Notes: a model not told the origin generated them from the letters alone. Counted from the first letter of the stretch, positions 17,106-26,018 are shown. The stretch is 64,000 bases of DNA from Streptomyces clavuligerus (GCF_005519465.1 NZ_CP027859.1:868001-932000), one strand, 5' to 3'. Program-made: numbers and translations.

Positions 17106-18356
17106 ATGACCGACTCCCCTGCCGTCGAGGCCGTGGGCCTGGTGAAGTCCTATCGCCACGCACGCGTTCTCGACGGCATCGACCTCTCTGTCCCGCCCGG
17201 CACGGTCTTCGCCCTCCTCGGCCCGAACGGCGCCGGGAAGACCACCACCGTCCGGGTCCTGACCACGCTGACCAGACCCGACGCGGGCCGGGTCCGGGTC
17301 GCCGGACATGACGTGACCACCGAACGGCGCCTGGTGCGCCGGGCCATCGGACTGACCGGACAGTTCGCCTCCGTCGACGAGAAGCAGACCGGTGAGGAGA
17401 ATCTGCGGCTGGTCGCCCGGCTGCGCGGGCTCTCCCCCGGCGCCGCCCGCCGACACGCCGCCGAGTTGATCGAACGGTTCGGCCTGAGCGGCGCCGCCCG
17501 GCGCACCGTCGAGACCTACTCGGGCGGCATGCGCCGACGGCTCGACCTGGCGGCGGGCCTGGTGGGCGATGTGCGCGTGGTCTTCCTCGACGAACCCACG
17601 ACCGGGCTCGACCCCCGCGGGCGCACCGAGCTGTGGCGGGTCGTGACGGAGCTGGCGGCGCAGGGGACGACGGTCTTTCTGACGACCCAGTATCTGGAGG
17701 AGGCGGACAGGTTGGCGGACCGGATCGCCCTCCTCGACGGCGGGCGGCTCACCGCGCAGGGCACGGCGGACGAACTCAAGACCCGAGTGGCGGGCCACCG
17801 TCTGGAACTGACCGCCGCCGGAGCCGGGGCCTGGACACGGGTGCGGGAACGGCTCTCGGCCCGGGGGGTCCCTCAGGAGTACGGCGACGGCTCGGGGGCG
17901 GCGGACCTCATGAGCACCACAAGACTCAGGGACACCACAAGCCTCATGGGCGCGACAGCCCCGGAAGTGACAGCCCCGGAAGCGAAGGCCCCCGGAGCGC
18001 TGCCCTCCTCCTCCCACCGCCCGGAGCGGAGCACCGAACGGAACACAGAACGAGGCGCGGAACGGAGCACGGAACGGAATCGGAACCGGAATCCGGAACG
18101 GAGTGCGGCGGCGGCCGTGCGCGACGCGTTCCGTGTCCCGCACCCCGCGGGCCCGCGGGACTCCGCCGCTGCCCCCGCCTCCCTCCCCGTTCTCCAGGTC
18201 CCCACCGACGGCACCGCCGCCGATGTACGGGCCCTGCTCGATCTGGCCGATCCGGAACGGGGGGACATCCTCCGGTTCGCCGTACGGCGGGCCACCCTCG
18301 ACGATGTTTTCCTCGCCCTCACCGGGCGGACCGCGCGGGAGCCCGGCCATGTCTGA
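17106..18356 (+). CDS. ABC transporter ATP-binding protein (DrrA-type drug exporter)
   Basis: 416 residues, about 90 longer than usual. Walker A GPNGAGKT (39-46), the signature YSGGMRRRL near 138 and Walker B VVFLDEPTTGLD are intact. The C-terminal DrrA domain ends in RRATLDDVFLALTGR. Between roughly 258 and 348 it is interrupted by a repeat-rich insert (ERSTERNTERGAERSTERN). It powers export of a hydrophobic compound together with the permease that overlaps its end by 8 bp. ATG 17106 follows AGAAGGG and is probably repressed by the divergent TetR. Confidence 0.9.
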   Translation: MTDSPAVEAVGLVKSYRHARVLDGIDLSVPPGTVFALLGPNGAGKTTTVRVLTTLTRPDAGRVRVAGHDVTTERRLVRRAIGLTGQFASVDEKQTGEENLRLVARLRGLSPGAARRHAAELIERFGLSGAARRTVETYSGGMRRRLDLAAGLVGDVRVVFLDEPTTGLDPRGRTELWRVVTELAAQGTTVFLTTQYLEEADRLADRIALLDGGRLTAQGTADELKTRVAGHRLELTAAGAGAWTRVRERLSARGVPQEYGDGSGAADLMSTTRLRDTTSLMGATAPEVTAPEAKAPGALPSSSHRPERSTERNTERGAERSTERNRNRNPERSAAAAVRDAFRVPHPAGPRDSAAAPASLPVLQVPTDGTAADVRALLDLADPERGDILRFAVRRATLDDVFLALTGRTAREPGHV

Positions 18357-19110
18357 GACGTTCACCCATATCGCCGTGCTGGCGGGCCGCTCCGTCCGGA
18401 TCAGCAGGCGCGCCGTCGACGCTCTGGTCATGGCGCTGCTGCTGCCCCTGATGCTGCTGCTGGTCTTCGTCTACTTCTTCGGCGGCGCGATCGACACCGG
18501 CCGCGACACCGAGTACGTCACCTATGTCGTCCCCGGAATCCTGGTCCTCTGCGCCGCGTTCGGCGCGGGGACCACGGCGGTCTCGGTCAGCGACGACATG
18601 CAGGGCGGGACGGTCGACCGGTTCCGGGCACTGGACGTCAGCGGTACGGCGCTGCTGGCGGGGCATGTCGCCGCGAGCACCCTGCGGAACCTGGTCTCCA
18701 CCGGGCTCGTCCTCGCGTTCGCCCTGCTGATCGGCTTCCGGCCGGACGCCTCCGCGGCGGGCTGGCTGGCGGCGGGTGCGCTGCTGGGCGCGTTCCTGGT
18801 GGCGATCTCCTGGTTCTCGGCGGCGATGGGGCTGCTGGCCCGCAGCCCCGAGGCGGCGGGCGGGTTCACGTTCCTCCTGACGTTCCTGCCCTATCCGAGC
18901 AGCGCGTTCGTCCCGGTCGACACCATGCCCGGCTGGCTGCACCCGTTCGCCGACCATCAGCCGGTGACGCCGCTGATCGAGTCGTTGCGCGGGCTGCTGC
19001 TCGGACTGCCGGTGGGGAACGCGCCCTGGATCGCGCTGCTGTGGTGCGGCGGGCTGCTGGCCGTGTCGGTCGCCGCCTCGGGGGTGCTGTTCCGGCTCCG
19101 CGTCGACTGA
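18349..19110 (+). CDS. ABC-2 type permease (DrrB-like)
   Basis: 253 residues with six hydrophobic segments, the ABC-2 fold of antibiotic exporters. TYVVPGILVLCAAFGAG and the QGGTVDRFRALDVS loop are typical DrrB features, as is the late FLPYPSSAFVPVDTMPGWL stretch. It forms the membrane half of the exporter with the preceding ATPase, whose last 8 bp it overlaps. A 12-bp hairpin 15 bp after the stop ends the operon. Confidence 0.9.
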   Translation: MSETFTHIAVLAGRSVRISRRAVDALVMALLLPLMLLLVFVYFFGGAIDTGRDTEYVTYVVPGILVLCAAFGAGTTAVSVSDDMQGGTVDRFRALDVSGTALLAGHVAASTLRNLVSTGLVLAFALLIGFRPDASAAGWLAAGALLGAFLVAISWFSAAMGLLARSPEAAGGFTFLLTFLPYPSSAFVPVDTMPGWLHPFADHQPVTPLIESLRGLLLGLPVGNAPWIALLWCGGLLAVSVAASGVLFRLRVD

Positions 19111-19124
19111 GCCGGTCCCGGACC

Positions 19125-19159
19125 GCGGTCGGCCCGGCACGGGGGTGCGGGCCGACCGC
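19125..19159 (+). terminator. Terminator of the DrrAB-type operon
   Basis: GCGGTCGGCCCG (19125-19136) pairs perfectly with 19148-19159 around an 11-nt loop, 15 bp after the permease stop. Confidence 0.75.
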
Positions 19160-19239
19160 GCTGCCTTCCCGCAGTACACACCGCTCACCAGGCACGCCGT
19201 CCGGAAAACTGTTTGCTCCAACCACTTACAGTTGCGTGC

Positions 19240-19710
19240 ATGACATCATCGCTCCGCCTGGAGAAGATCACCCCGGCCAATGTCGAGGCCGCGATCGGGG
19301 TGACGATCCGCCCCGACCAGGAGCACTCGGTCGAACCGGTGGCGCACTCCCTCGCCGAGGCGTACGCACGCGGCGACACGGCCTGGCCGCGCCTCATCCT
19401 CGACGGCGACCGTGTGGTGGGGTTTCTGATGGCCTTCCTGGACATCGACTGGAAGGGGGACGGCAGCCGGGAGGACGTCCGTTCCGGGCTGTGGCGGCTG
19501 AACATCGCCGCCGCCGAGCAGGGGAAGGGGTACGGCCGCTTCGCGGTCGAGTCCGTGGCCGCCGAGATCCGGCGCCGGGGCGGTACCCGTGTCTTCGTCA
19601 CCTGGCACGCGGGGGCGGACGGCCCGGAGGAGTTCTATCTCAAGCTCGGCTTCCGGCCGACGGGAGAGACCAGCGGGGACCAGCCGGTCGGGGTCCTCGA
19701 CCTGATGTGA
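19240..19710 (+). CDS. GNAT-family N-acetyltransferase
   Basis: 156 residues. The acetyl-CoA pyrophosphate loop is EQGKGYGRFAVESV (Q-x-x-G-x-G/A pattern), preceded by LWRLNIAA as strand 4 and followed by VFVTWHAG and FYLKLGFRPTGE, the standard end of the fold. It would acetylate a small amine or a protein N-terminus in the cytoplasm. There is no strong ribosome-binding site before ATG 19240, so it may be leaderless or weakly translated. Confidence 0.85.
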   Translation: MTSSLRLEKITPANVEAAIGVTIRPDQEHSVEPVAHSLAEAYARGDTAWPRLILDGDRVVGFLMAFLDIDWKGDGSREDVRSGLWRLNIAAAEQGKGYGRFAVESVAAEIRRRGGTRVFVTWHAGADGPEEFYLKLGFRPTGETSGDQPVGVLDLM

Positions 19711-19715
19711 GGGGA

Positions 19716-19752
19716 GGGGGCGGGCCGACCGCCGTCCAGTGGGCCCGCCCCC
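19716..19752. terminator. Hairpin between convergent GNAT and M15-like genes
   Basis: GGGGGCGGGC (19716-19725) pairs with 19743-19752; the loop is 17 nt. Confidence 0.5.
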
Positions 19753-19787
19753 GGTGGAACAGCCGGTCAGAGACCGGACGTCAGCGC

Positions 19788-20297
19788 TCAGACCCTGCCG
19801 TTGTAGTACGTGATGTCCCAGTGGTTGCCCTCGTTGGCGTAGACGTTGCCCGCGCGGGACTTGTAGAGGGGAGCCCCGTCGGGGCGCGTACCCGCCCGTT
19901 CGAAGTTCCTGGTGATGTACCGGGTCACACAGCGGTACCGGGTCGACACATCGACCTTGTACCCGTTGCGGTGGCTGTACCGCCCGGACGCGTGGCCGAC
20001 CTCGGTGCCGCCGGTGACGACCACCGTGCAGCGGCTCGCGCCCTTGAACGCGACGACTCCGGCGATGGTGGTCTTGTTGATGTTCGTGAACGAGGTGCAC
20101 CTGCGGTTGTTCCAGTCGGAACAGTTGCCCGTGGACGACCAGCCGATCCCCGCCTGCCTCAGCTGGGCGGCTGCCTGGGCGTGGGTGTACTTGGCGGGCG
20201 CCGCTTCCGCGGCGCCGACGAGCACGGTGCCGACGAGTACGGTGCCGCCCAGGGCGATGGCTAAGACGGGCGTGAGCAGGCTCGATTTGGCCCTCAT
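19788..20297 (-). CDS. Secreted putative zinc peptidase, M15-like
   Basis: 169 residues from ATG 20297 (GGGGAAG upstream). The signal peptide runs to about AAEAAPAKY. The mature domain has five cysteines, a T-G-G-T-E-V-G-H-A-S-G motif, then YSHRNGYKVDV and, near the end, NEGNHWDITYY. The SHxxGxxxD and ExxHW spacing matches the zinc ligands (His, Asp, His) of M15-type DD/LD-peptidases that cut peptidoglycan, so I infer a cell-wall peptidase or an endolysin-like enzyme. Whether all ligands align needs a structure model. GTGHASG-type secreted relatives are common in actinomycetes. Confidence 0.6.
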   Translation of the reverse strand: MRAKSSLLTPVLAIALGGTVLVGTVLVGAAEAAPAKYTHAQAAAQLRQAGIGWSSTGNCSDWNNRRCTSFTNINKTTIAGVVAFKGASRCTVVVTGGTEVGHASGRYSHRNGYKVDVSTRYRCVTRYITRNFERAGTRPDGAPLYKSRAGNVYANEGNHWDITYYNGRV

Positions 20298-20575
20298 CAC
20301 ACCACTTCCCCTCGTTGTCGATGACTCCCCGACACCCCGACGGGCGCGGGGGGACCATCGTTGACGCAACGGACTATGCCGATCCATTCCCCGAAAAGGT
20401 GAAAACGGCGTAGCGAAGTTGACGTCTCGAAGGGGGCCGGGTCCCGCTGCCACGGTCGCTCTCCCCGCGCCCGGCGACGTCAGCGCCCCTCCACGGGCGT
20501 GCCAGGATGGGCCGGAGCCCGGGGGCGGGCAACGGGAAGTCCCGGGCAGGTACGGACCTACGGGAGGGGGACCAC

Positions 20576-21151
20576 GTGATCATCTGGGTGAACGGCGGGT
20601 TCGGCAGCGGGAAGACCACGCTCGTGGACGAGTTGGCGCAGCGGTGGCAGGAGGCTCTGGTCTACGACCCGGAGCAGGTGGGCTATCTGCTCCAGGAGAT
20701 CGTGGGGTCGCCGACCGGCAACTTCCAGGATCTGGCGCTGTGGCGGCAGCAGGCCGCCTCGCTCGCGATGGGACTGGTCACGGAGTACGGCCGTCCGGTG
20801 CTGGTTCCGATGACGCTGGTCGACGCCGGGTACGTACGGGAGATCCACGGCGCCCTGGCGGACGCGGGCATCACCGTCCAGCACTTCTTCCTCAAGGTCC
20901 CGCGCGCGGTCCTGGAGCAGCGGATCGACGGGCGGACCGTCGCGCCCGGTGATCCCGAGCAGAGCGAGCGGGCCCGGCTCTGGTGCCGGGAACAGATCGA
21001 CTCGGCGCTCGCCGCGCCCGGTGTGCTGCCCGGCGGCACGGTATACCTGGACGGGGAGCTGACCACGGCGGAGCTGGCCGACCAGGTGCTGGCACGGGTC
21101 CACGCCGGGGCCGGGGCGGCGGCCTCGGGACTGTCCGGCATGAGCGGCTGA
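20576..21151 (+). CDS. TmrB-like P-loop NTPase
   Basis: 191 residues from GTG 20576, which has GGGAGGGGG seven bases upstream. It opens with MIIWVNGGFGSGKTTLVDEL, a Walker A loop right at the N-terminus, followed by VYDPEQVGYLL. This start is characteristic of the tunicamycin-resistance protein TmrB and related kinase-like ATPases. FFLKVPRAVLEQRIDGR resembles the lid of small-molecule kinases. The function may be drug binding or phosphorylation; this is inference from the family. Confidence 0.75.
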   Translation: MIIWVNGGFGSGKTTLVDELAQRWQEALVYDPEQVGYLLQEIVGSPTGNFQDLALWRQQAASLAMGLVTEYGRPVLVPMTLVDAGYVREIHGALADAGITVQHFFLKVPRAVLEQRIDGRTVAPGDPEQSERARLWCREQIDSALAAPGVLPGGTVYLDGELTTAELADQVLARVHAGAGAAASGLSGMSG

Positions 21152-21267
21152 CGGCGGCCCGTCCCGCCGGAGTGGCCCCGTCCAGGCCGGTCGTCCAAGG
21201 GAGACGGACGACGGAACAGACGGGTAGACAGACACGGGCAGACGGACCGACGGAGAGGATGTGTGGG

Positions 21268-22035
21268 ATGCCGCGTGCGTTCGAGGAGTGGGTGGCCGAG
21301 GCGGCGGCCGAGCCGGTGGCGGGCTGGGACTTCTCCTGGCTGGACGGGCGGGCCACGGAGCAGCGGCCGAGCTGGGGCTATCAGCGGATGATGGGCGAGC
21401 GGATGGCCCGCGCCACCGCGGCGCTGGACCTTCAGACCGGTGGCGGCGAGGTGCTGGCCGGGGTACCGGTACGGCCGCGGCTGACGGTGGCCACCGAGGC
21501 GTGGCCGCCGAACGCGGCCACGGCCACGCGGCTGCTCCACCCCCTCGGGGTCGCCGTCGTCAGAAACGAGGACGAGCCGCCGCTGCCGTTCGCGGACGCG
21601 GCCTTCGACCTGGTGGTCAGCCGGCATCCGGTGAGCGTGTGGTGGGAGGAGATCGCCCGGGTGCTCATGCCCGGCGGGACGTACTTCTCGCAGCAGGTGG
21701 GGCCCGCCAGCGTCTTCGAGCTGACCGAGTTCTTCCTCGGTCCGCAGCCCGAGGAGGTGCGGCGGCTGCGCCATCCCGACACGGCCCGGCGGGATGCCGA
21801 TGCGGCCGGTCTGGAGGTCGTGGACCTGCGCTCGGAGTCGCTGCCGGTCGAGTTCCGGGACATCGGCGCGGTGGTCTACTTTCTGCGCAAGGTGGTCTGG
21901 ATCGTGCCGGGGTTCACCGTCGAGCGGTATCGGGAGCGGCTGCGCGAGCTGCATGAACGGATCGAGGACGAGGGGCCGTTCACCGCCCGTTCCACACGTT
22001 TCCTCATCGAGGCGCGCAAGCCCGTCTCCGGCTGA
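21268..22035 (+). CDS. SAM-dependent methyltransferase (class I)
   Basis: 255 residues from ATG 21268, with GGAGAGG nine bases upstream; ATG 21259 is too close to that site. LDLQTGGGEVLAG is the SAM-binding motif I (DxxTGGGE), PLPFADAAFDLVVSRH fits motif II and IARVLMPGGTYFSQQVGP fits motif III. It is a cytoplasmic small-molecule methyltransferase of unknown substrate. It follows the TmrB-like gene by 116 bp in the same direction. Confidence 0.88.
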   Translation: MPRAFEEWVAEAAAEPVAGWDFSWLDGRATEQRPSWGYQRMMGERMARATAALDLQTGGGEVLAGVPVRPRLTVATEAWPPNAATATRLLHPLGVAVVRNEDEPPLPFADAAFDLVVSRHPVSVWWEEIARVLMPGGTYFSQQVGPASVFELTEFFLGPQPEEVRRLRHPDTARRDADAAGLEVVDLRSESLPVEFRDIGAVVYFLRKVVWIVPGFTVERYRERLRELHERIEDEGPFTARSTRFLIEARKPVSG

Positions 22036-22143
22036 CGGGTGTTTCGGACGTCGTGGTCCTGGGGCCCGCGGCGGCCGACTACCGTCGGTCGGGAGCGATG
22101 ACATCACCACCACCACCGGTACCGGGCGGGAGCAGAGAACCAC

Positions 22144-23379
22144 GTGGACGGCCAGCACAGCACGACGGCAGCATCGGCAGCGGCGGCAGCATCGGCGGCG
22201 GGAACAGGAGCAGGAGCAGGGGCAGGACAGCGGACAGGCAGCAGGGCGGAGAAGGGGCAGGGCATACGGCCCTCCGAGGACACGCGGCCTTCGAAGGACA
22301 CGCGGTCCGCCAAAGGCATGTGGTCCTCGGCCGAGGACCAGCGGACCGCGGAGGCCATCAGAGCGGGGGACCAGTCCGCGTTCGGTGAGCTGGCAGCACG
22401 CCACCGCCATGAACTCCATGTCCACTGCTACCGGATGCTCGGGTCCTTCACGGAGGCCGAGGACATGGTGCAGGAAACGTTACTGCGGGCCTGGGACAAG
22501 CGCACGACCTTCGAGGGGCGCTCCGGTTTCCGCGCCTGGCTCTACCGGATCGCCACCAATGCCTGCCTCGACACCCTGGCCCGGCGACGGCGCCGGACCA
22601 CGGCGGCGGTCGACAGCGGTGGCGGACCTGCGGCCTCGGTCGCGGCCGAGGTCACCTGGCTCCAGCCCTGCCCCGATCGGCTGCTCGACCTCGCCGCGCC
22701 CGCGGCGGCGGAGCCGGAGACCGCCGCCATCGGACGGGAGACGATCGAGCTGGCGTTCCTGGCGGCGATCCAGCATCTGCCGCCGCGTCAGCGGGCCGTC
22801 CTGGTGCTGCGGGACGCCGCCGGGCTGCCCGCCCAGGAGACCGCCGACACGCTGGAGATGAGCGTTCCCTCGGTCAAGAGCGCGCTTCAGCGCGCCCGCG
22901 CGACCCTGCGGGAGCATCTGCCCGAGAAACGTACGGACTGGAACGCGGCCACCGGTCCGACCCCGGCCGAACGGGCGCTGCTCGACCGGTATGTCGCCGC
23001 CTGCCGACGCTCCGACCTGCCCGCACTCACCGCGCTGCTGCACGAGGACGCGCGTCAGTGCATGCCTCCGGCGCATCTGGTGTTCAGCGGGCGGGAAGCG
23101 ATCCTGGACATGTGGCGGCCGGTCCTGGAGGGCGAGGGCTCCTGGGGGGTCTGGTACTCGCGGACGCTGGAGGTGAACCGGCAGCCCGCCGCCGTGAACT
23201 ATGTACGCCGTCCCGGCGCGGAGCGGTACACCGCCGTCAACATCGACGTCCTGCGGATCGAGAACGGTCTGATCACCGACATCACGACCTTTGGACCCGA
23301 GTTGCTGCCCGCCGCGGGCCTCTCCGCCACGCTCGACCCGGCGGATCTGGACCCGGCGGACCCCGACCCCGGCATGTGA
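22144..23379 (+). CDS. ECF sigma factor with SnoaL-like C-terminal domain (SigG/TIGR02960-like)
   Basis: 411 residues from GTG 22144; ATG 22318 (MWSSAEDQ) is an alternative that removes an Ala/Gly/Ser-rich 58-residue extension. Region 2 is YRMLGSFTEAEDMVQETLLRAW and FRAWLYRIATNACLD; region 4 is HLPPRQRAVLVLRDAAGLPAQ with SVPSVKSALQRAR. Between them WLQPCPDRLLD is typical of the SigG-type group. After residue 270 a SnoaL-like domain follows (LLDRYVAACRRSDLPALTALL), which in such sigma factors controls activity in place of a classical anti-sigma factor. Its likely target or partner is the next gene. Confidence 0.88.
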   Translation: MDGQHSTTAASAAAAASAAGTGAGAGAGQRTGSRAEKGQGIRPSEDTRPSKDTRSAKGMWSSAEDQRTAEAIRAGDQSAFGELAARHRHELHVHCYRMLGSFTEAEDMVQETLLRAWDKRTTFEGRSGFRAWLYRIATNACLDTLARRRRRTTAAVDSGGGPAASVAAEVTWLQPCPDRLLDLAAPAAAEPETAAIGRETIELAFLAAIQHLPPRQRAVLVLRDAAGLPAQETADTLEMSVPSVKSALQRARATLREHLPEKRTDWNAATGPTPAERALLDRYVAACRRSDLPALTALLHEDARQCMPPAHLVFSGREAILDMWRPVLEGEGSWGVWYSRTLEVNRQPAAVNYVRRPGAERYTAVNIDVLRIENGLITDITTFGPELLPAAGLSATLDPADLDPADPDPGM

Positions 23380-23461
23380 CGCAGGTCACTCGGGTTTCGC
23401 CGATTCCTTCGTGGGCGCTCCGCCGTCATATGAGCACCAACGCAAGGGAAAGGCACCTCAT

Positions 23462-23917
23462 ATGACCGACAACCGCTACGGCACCCCCGCTACCCGAGCC
23501 GACCTGGAGCTCCGCGCCCTGCACCGGCTCGCCGGGCCCTGGCGGGTCAGCGGGGGCGCCACCGGCACCGTCACCTATCGCTGGCTGGAGGGCGGGCACT
23601 TCCTCGCCCAGGACATCGATCTGACGCAGAACGGGCAGCGGATCGTCGGCATGGAGATCATCGGCCGGAGCAAGCCCTTCGGCGCCGAGAAGCCGGGCGA
23701 GGACATCCTCTCCCACTTCTACGACAACGAGGGCAACACCTTCGACTATGTCTACGACCCCTCCGACGACGGCGACACGCTCACGATCTGGGCCGGCGAG
23801 AAGGGCTCTCCCGCCTTCTACCAGGGCACGTTCAGCCCTGACGGCGACACCCTCAGCGGGAGCTGGACCTACCCGGGCGGCGGGGGGTACTCGTCCGTCA
23901 TGACCCGGGTCCGCTGA
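23462..23917 (+). CDS. Conserved hypothetical protein paired with the ECF sigma factor
   Basis: 151 residues, soluble, mostly beta: WRVSGGATGTVTYRWLEGGHFLAQDIDL, GMEIIGRSKPFG, and GTFSPDGDTLSGSWTYPGGG. It resembles the DUF1579-type or lipocalin-like proteins often found beside SnoaL-tailed sigma factors; no catalytic motif stands out. ATG 23462 follows AAGGGAAAGG. The word TCATATGA occurs both at the start codon and about 32 bp upstream. A 17-bp hairpin follows the stop. Confidence 0.7.
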   Translation: MTDNRYGTPATRADLELRALHRLAGPWRVSGGATGTVTYRWLEGGHFLAQDIDLTQNGQRIVGMEIIGRSKPFGAEKPGEDILSHFYDNEGNTFDYVYDPSDDGDTLTIWAGEKGSPAFYQGTFSPDGDTLSGSWTYPGGGGYSSVMTRVR

Positions 23918-23925
23918 GGCCGGCC

Positions 23926-23964
23926 CCGTGTCCCTGGCCCGAAGGTCTCGGGCCAGGGACACGG
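23926..23964. terminator. Strong bidirectional hairpin terminator
   Basis: A 17-bp perfect stem (23926-23942 with 23948-23964) around a 5-nt loop, 8 bp after the stop of the + strand gene and about 100 bp from the end of the convergent kinase gene. Beyond it three CTGCCGGG words repeat near 24010-24040. Confidence 0.85.
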
Positions 23965-24068
23965 AGGTGCCGTCAAGGGGTCAGGCCGTCAGAGCCCCAG
24001 GGCTTCGGGGCTGCCGGGCCTGCCGGGACTGCCGGGTTTCGGGGCTGCTTCCGGGTTTCGGGGTGGTC

Positions 24069-25007
24069 TCAGCGCGCGCTGCGGTGCTCCAGCAGCGCGG
24101 TGGCGATGGCCACCTGCGTCGGCTCCAGCGCGACCTTGCCGTCCTCGATGTCCCACAGGGCGTTCTGGAGCACCCGCCCCAGCGTCCAGCCCACGGCCCG
24201 GTCCCGTTCCAGACCGAGCGCGCCGGTCAGCAGGTCGAACCGCCGCAGCACCGTCCGTGTCACCCCGGGCCCGCCCGAGGCCGCGACCTTCTCCCAGGCG
24301 CTGTCCAGCGCCGGAAGCAGTTCAAAGCCGGGGTCGCCCGCGAGCGGTTCGGGGTCGATCGCGAGCCAGGGCTCCCGCCGGGCCGCGAGCACGTTGTCGT
24401 AGTGCAGATCCCAGTGGAGCAGCCGGTCGCCGCTCTCCCCGATCAGCTCGGCGACGGCGGACGCGCACACCTCCACAAGCCGCCGCTCGGCCGGGTCGCC
24501 CAGCCGGGTGACCGCCTCGGGGGTCCGCTCCAGCATCGCCGCCGCGATGCCCGAGAGTTTCCGCACTCCGATGGGCGCGGCCACCGCCGTCAGCCGGGCC
24601 AGCAGCCCCGCCAGCGCCGCCATGGCCGTGTCGTCGTCGTCCAGCGACGACAGGGTCCGGGCCGCGTCGAGCCGTTCCAGGAGCTGGGTCGCGCTCCTCT
24701 CGTCGTGGTCGAGCAGCCGGACGACGCCCTCGCCGCGCCAGGCCAGCAGGCCCGTGGCGGTGTGGGCGGTCTCCTCGCGGAGCTGCTGGAGCTTGAGCAC
24801 GGCGGGCGTGCCGTCCTCCCGGAGCACGGGGAGCACCAGGGAGGCCATGCCATGGGCCGGCGGGCCGTCCGGCCGGAGCCGCCATCGGTCCAGGAACTCA
24901 CCGCCGATGCGGGGGAGCTCCACGAGCCAGGCACGGGCCTCGGGGCCCTGGGTGCCGTACGACGCGGCGAACACGTCGGGGACATCGATCAGTGTCGATG
25001 AGGACAT
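24069..25007 (-). CDS. Aminoglycoside/hydroxyurea phosphotransferase, APH(6)-like
   Basis: 312 residues from ATG 25007 with AAGGAAA upstream. The kinase catalytic loop is LLHWDLHYDNVLAA (HxDxxxxN) and the metal-binding segment is AIDPEPLAGDPGFELLPAL. LKLQQLREETAHTATGLLAW and GEGVVRLLDHDE match the streptomycin 6-kinase family rather than APH(3'). It would phosphorylate streptomycin, hydroxyurea or a related compound in the cytoplasm. It stands alone, without a visible aminoglycoside biosynthetic cluster. Confidence 0.88.
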   Translation of the reverse strand: MSSSTLIDVPDVFAASYGTQGPEARAWLVELPRIGGEFLDRWRLRPDGPPAHGMASLVLPVLREDGTPAVLKLQQLREETAHTATGLLAWRGEGVVRLLDHDERSATQLLERLDAARTLSSLDDDDTAMAALAGLLARLTAVAAPIGVRKLSGIAAAMLERTPEAVTRLGDPAERRLVEVCASAVAELIGESGDRLLHWDLHYDNVLAARREPWLAIDPEPLAGDPGFELLPALDSAWEKVAASGGPGVTRTVLRRFDLLTGALGLERDRAVGWTLGRVLQNALWDIEDGKVALEPTQVAIATALLEHRSAR

Positions 25008-25212
25008 GGTGAGATTTCCTTCGTCTGTTTCTGCGAGAGCTTGCGGGGCCGGAAGCGGCCTGGAAGGGCTCGGGACGAAGGGTGCGGCGGGGGTGCCCGG
25101 GGTCCGGGCAGGCGTCAAAGCATGCCCTCAGCCTAACCCCGCCGGGGGCTGTGCGATCAAGCGAAATACCTTGGGCGGGGGCGGCTGCGGGGCCTTCCGA
25201 CACGCACACGAA

Positions 25213-25251
25213 CCGGTGGTCCGGGTCCCGTCGTGGGACCCGGACCACCGG
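25213..25251 (-). terminator. Terminator of the DUF1906 operon
   Basis: A 17-bp perfect stem (25213-25229 with 25235-25251) with a 5-nt loop begins 27 bp after the last stop of the three-gene minus-strand operon. Confidence 0.85.
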
Positions 25252-25277
25252 GCGGTGCTCGTGACGCGATCCGGGTG

Positions 25278-26018
25278 TCACACCTGCCGCGCGGCGAGCC
25301 TCCTCGCCGACGCACGGCGCTGCGGCTGGAGCGGGTCCACCAGGACACCGGAGCCGGAGCCCGGGGTGAAGTGCCAGCCTCGGATCTTCTCCGCCACCCG
25401 GGTAAGCCGTTCGTCACCCGGAGGAACGTCGACGGAGAAGAGGGATTCGTCCGGCTTGCGGTCGTCCCCGCTCCAGCGGACCACACCCTCGCAGTCGGCA
25501 AGGATGTCCCGGATGGCCTGCTCCTCCAGCGGGTAGAAGCCACCACGAGCCCCGAAGGGGTAGGAACCGGGCCGAATCCGTACCGCCGTGCCGGACGCCT
25601 GGTTCGACTCCGCCAGCCCCTTGCGCACCGTCCCCGGCGCGCGCCAGCCGATCACGTCGCCGTCGCGGAGCGCGTCGACCTCGTAGTGGAAGCGCTGGAG
25701 CACATGCACCAGCACGGTCTCGGCATCGCCCATGCGCACCTGTATGCCGAAGGGCAGCCCCGGTACGGGACGGGTGTGGATATTGCCGTTGCCGTCGGCG
25801 ACCTTCTCCATCTCCCAGCCGTTCTTCGACGGGACGCCGGTCAGGACACGCTTGTTGCGCTCCTGCGCCTTCCGTACCGCCTCACGGATCTCATTCGGGT
25901 CGGGACCGCTCGCTGCCGCCCGGGCGGGAAGCGATATCGCCTGCGAGGCCACCGCCGCGCCGACGGCCACGAACGCCGCACGCCGCAAGGCGGTGCGACG
26001 GGAAATCTTCACTGTCAC
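25278..26018 (-). CDS. Tat-exported M15-like protein lacking zinc ligands (pseudo-peptidase)
   Basis: 246 residues. The N-terminus SRRTALRRAAFVAVGAAV is a Tat signal ending near PARAAA. The mature part aligns by eye with M15C D-Ala-D-Ala carboxypeptidases: SNQASGTAVRIRPG corresponds to the usual SNHxSGTAIDxN, and RWSGDDRKPDESLFSVDV to RWGGDYxxxDxMHFEI. The ligands are changed: His to Gln140, Asp to Arg147, His to Leu193. The fold is probably kept but catalysis is not, so it may bind peptidoglycan or act as a regulator or immunity factor. The GTG start overlaps the previous stop (GTGA), and GGAG precedes it. Confidence 0.7.
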   Translation of the reverse strand: MTVKISRRTALRRAAFVAVGAAVASQAISLPARAAASGPDPNEIREAVRKAQERNKRVLTGVPSKNGWEMEKVADGNGNIHTRPVPGLPFGIQVRMGDAETVLVHVLQRFHYEVDALRDGDVIGWRAPGTVRKGLAESNQASGTAVRIRPGSYPFGARGGFYPLEEQAIRDILADCEGVVRWSGDDRKPDESLFSVDVPPGDERLTRVAEKIRGWHFTPGSGSGVLVDPLQPQRRASARRLAARQV

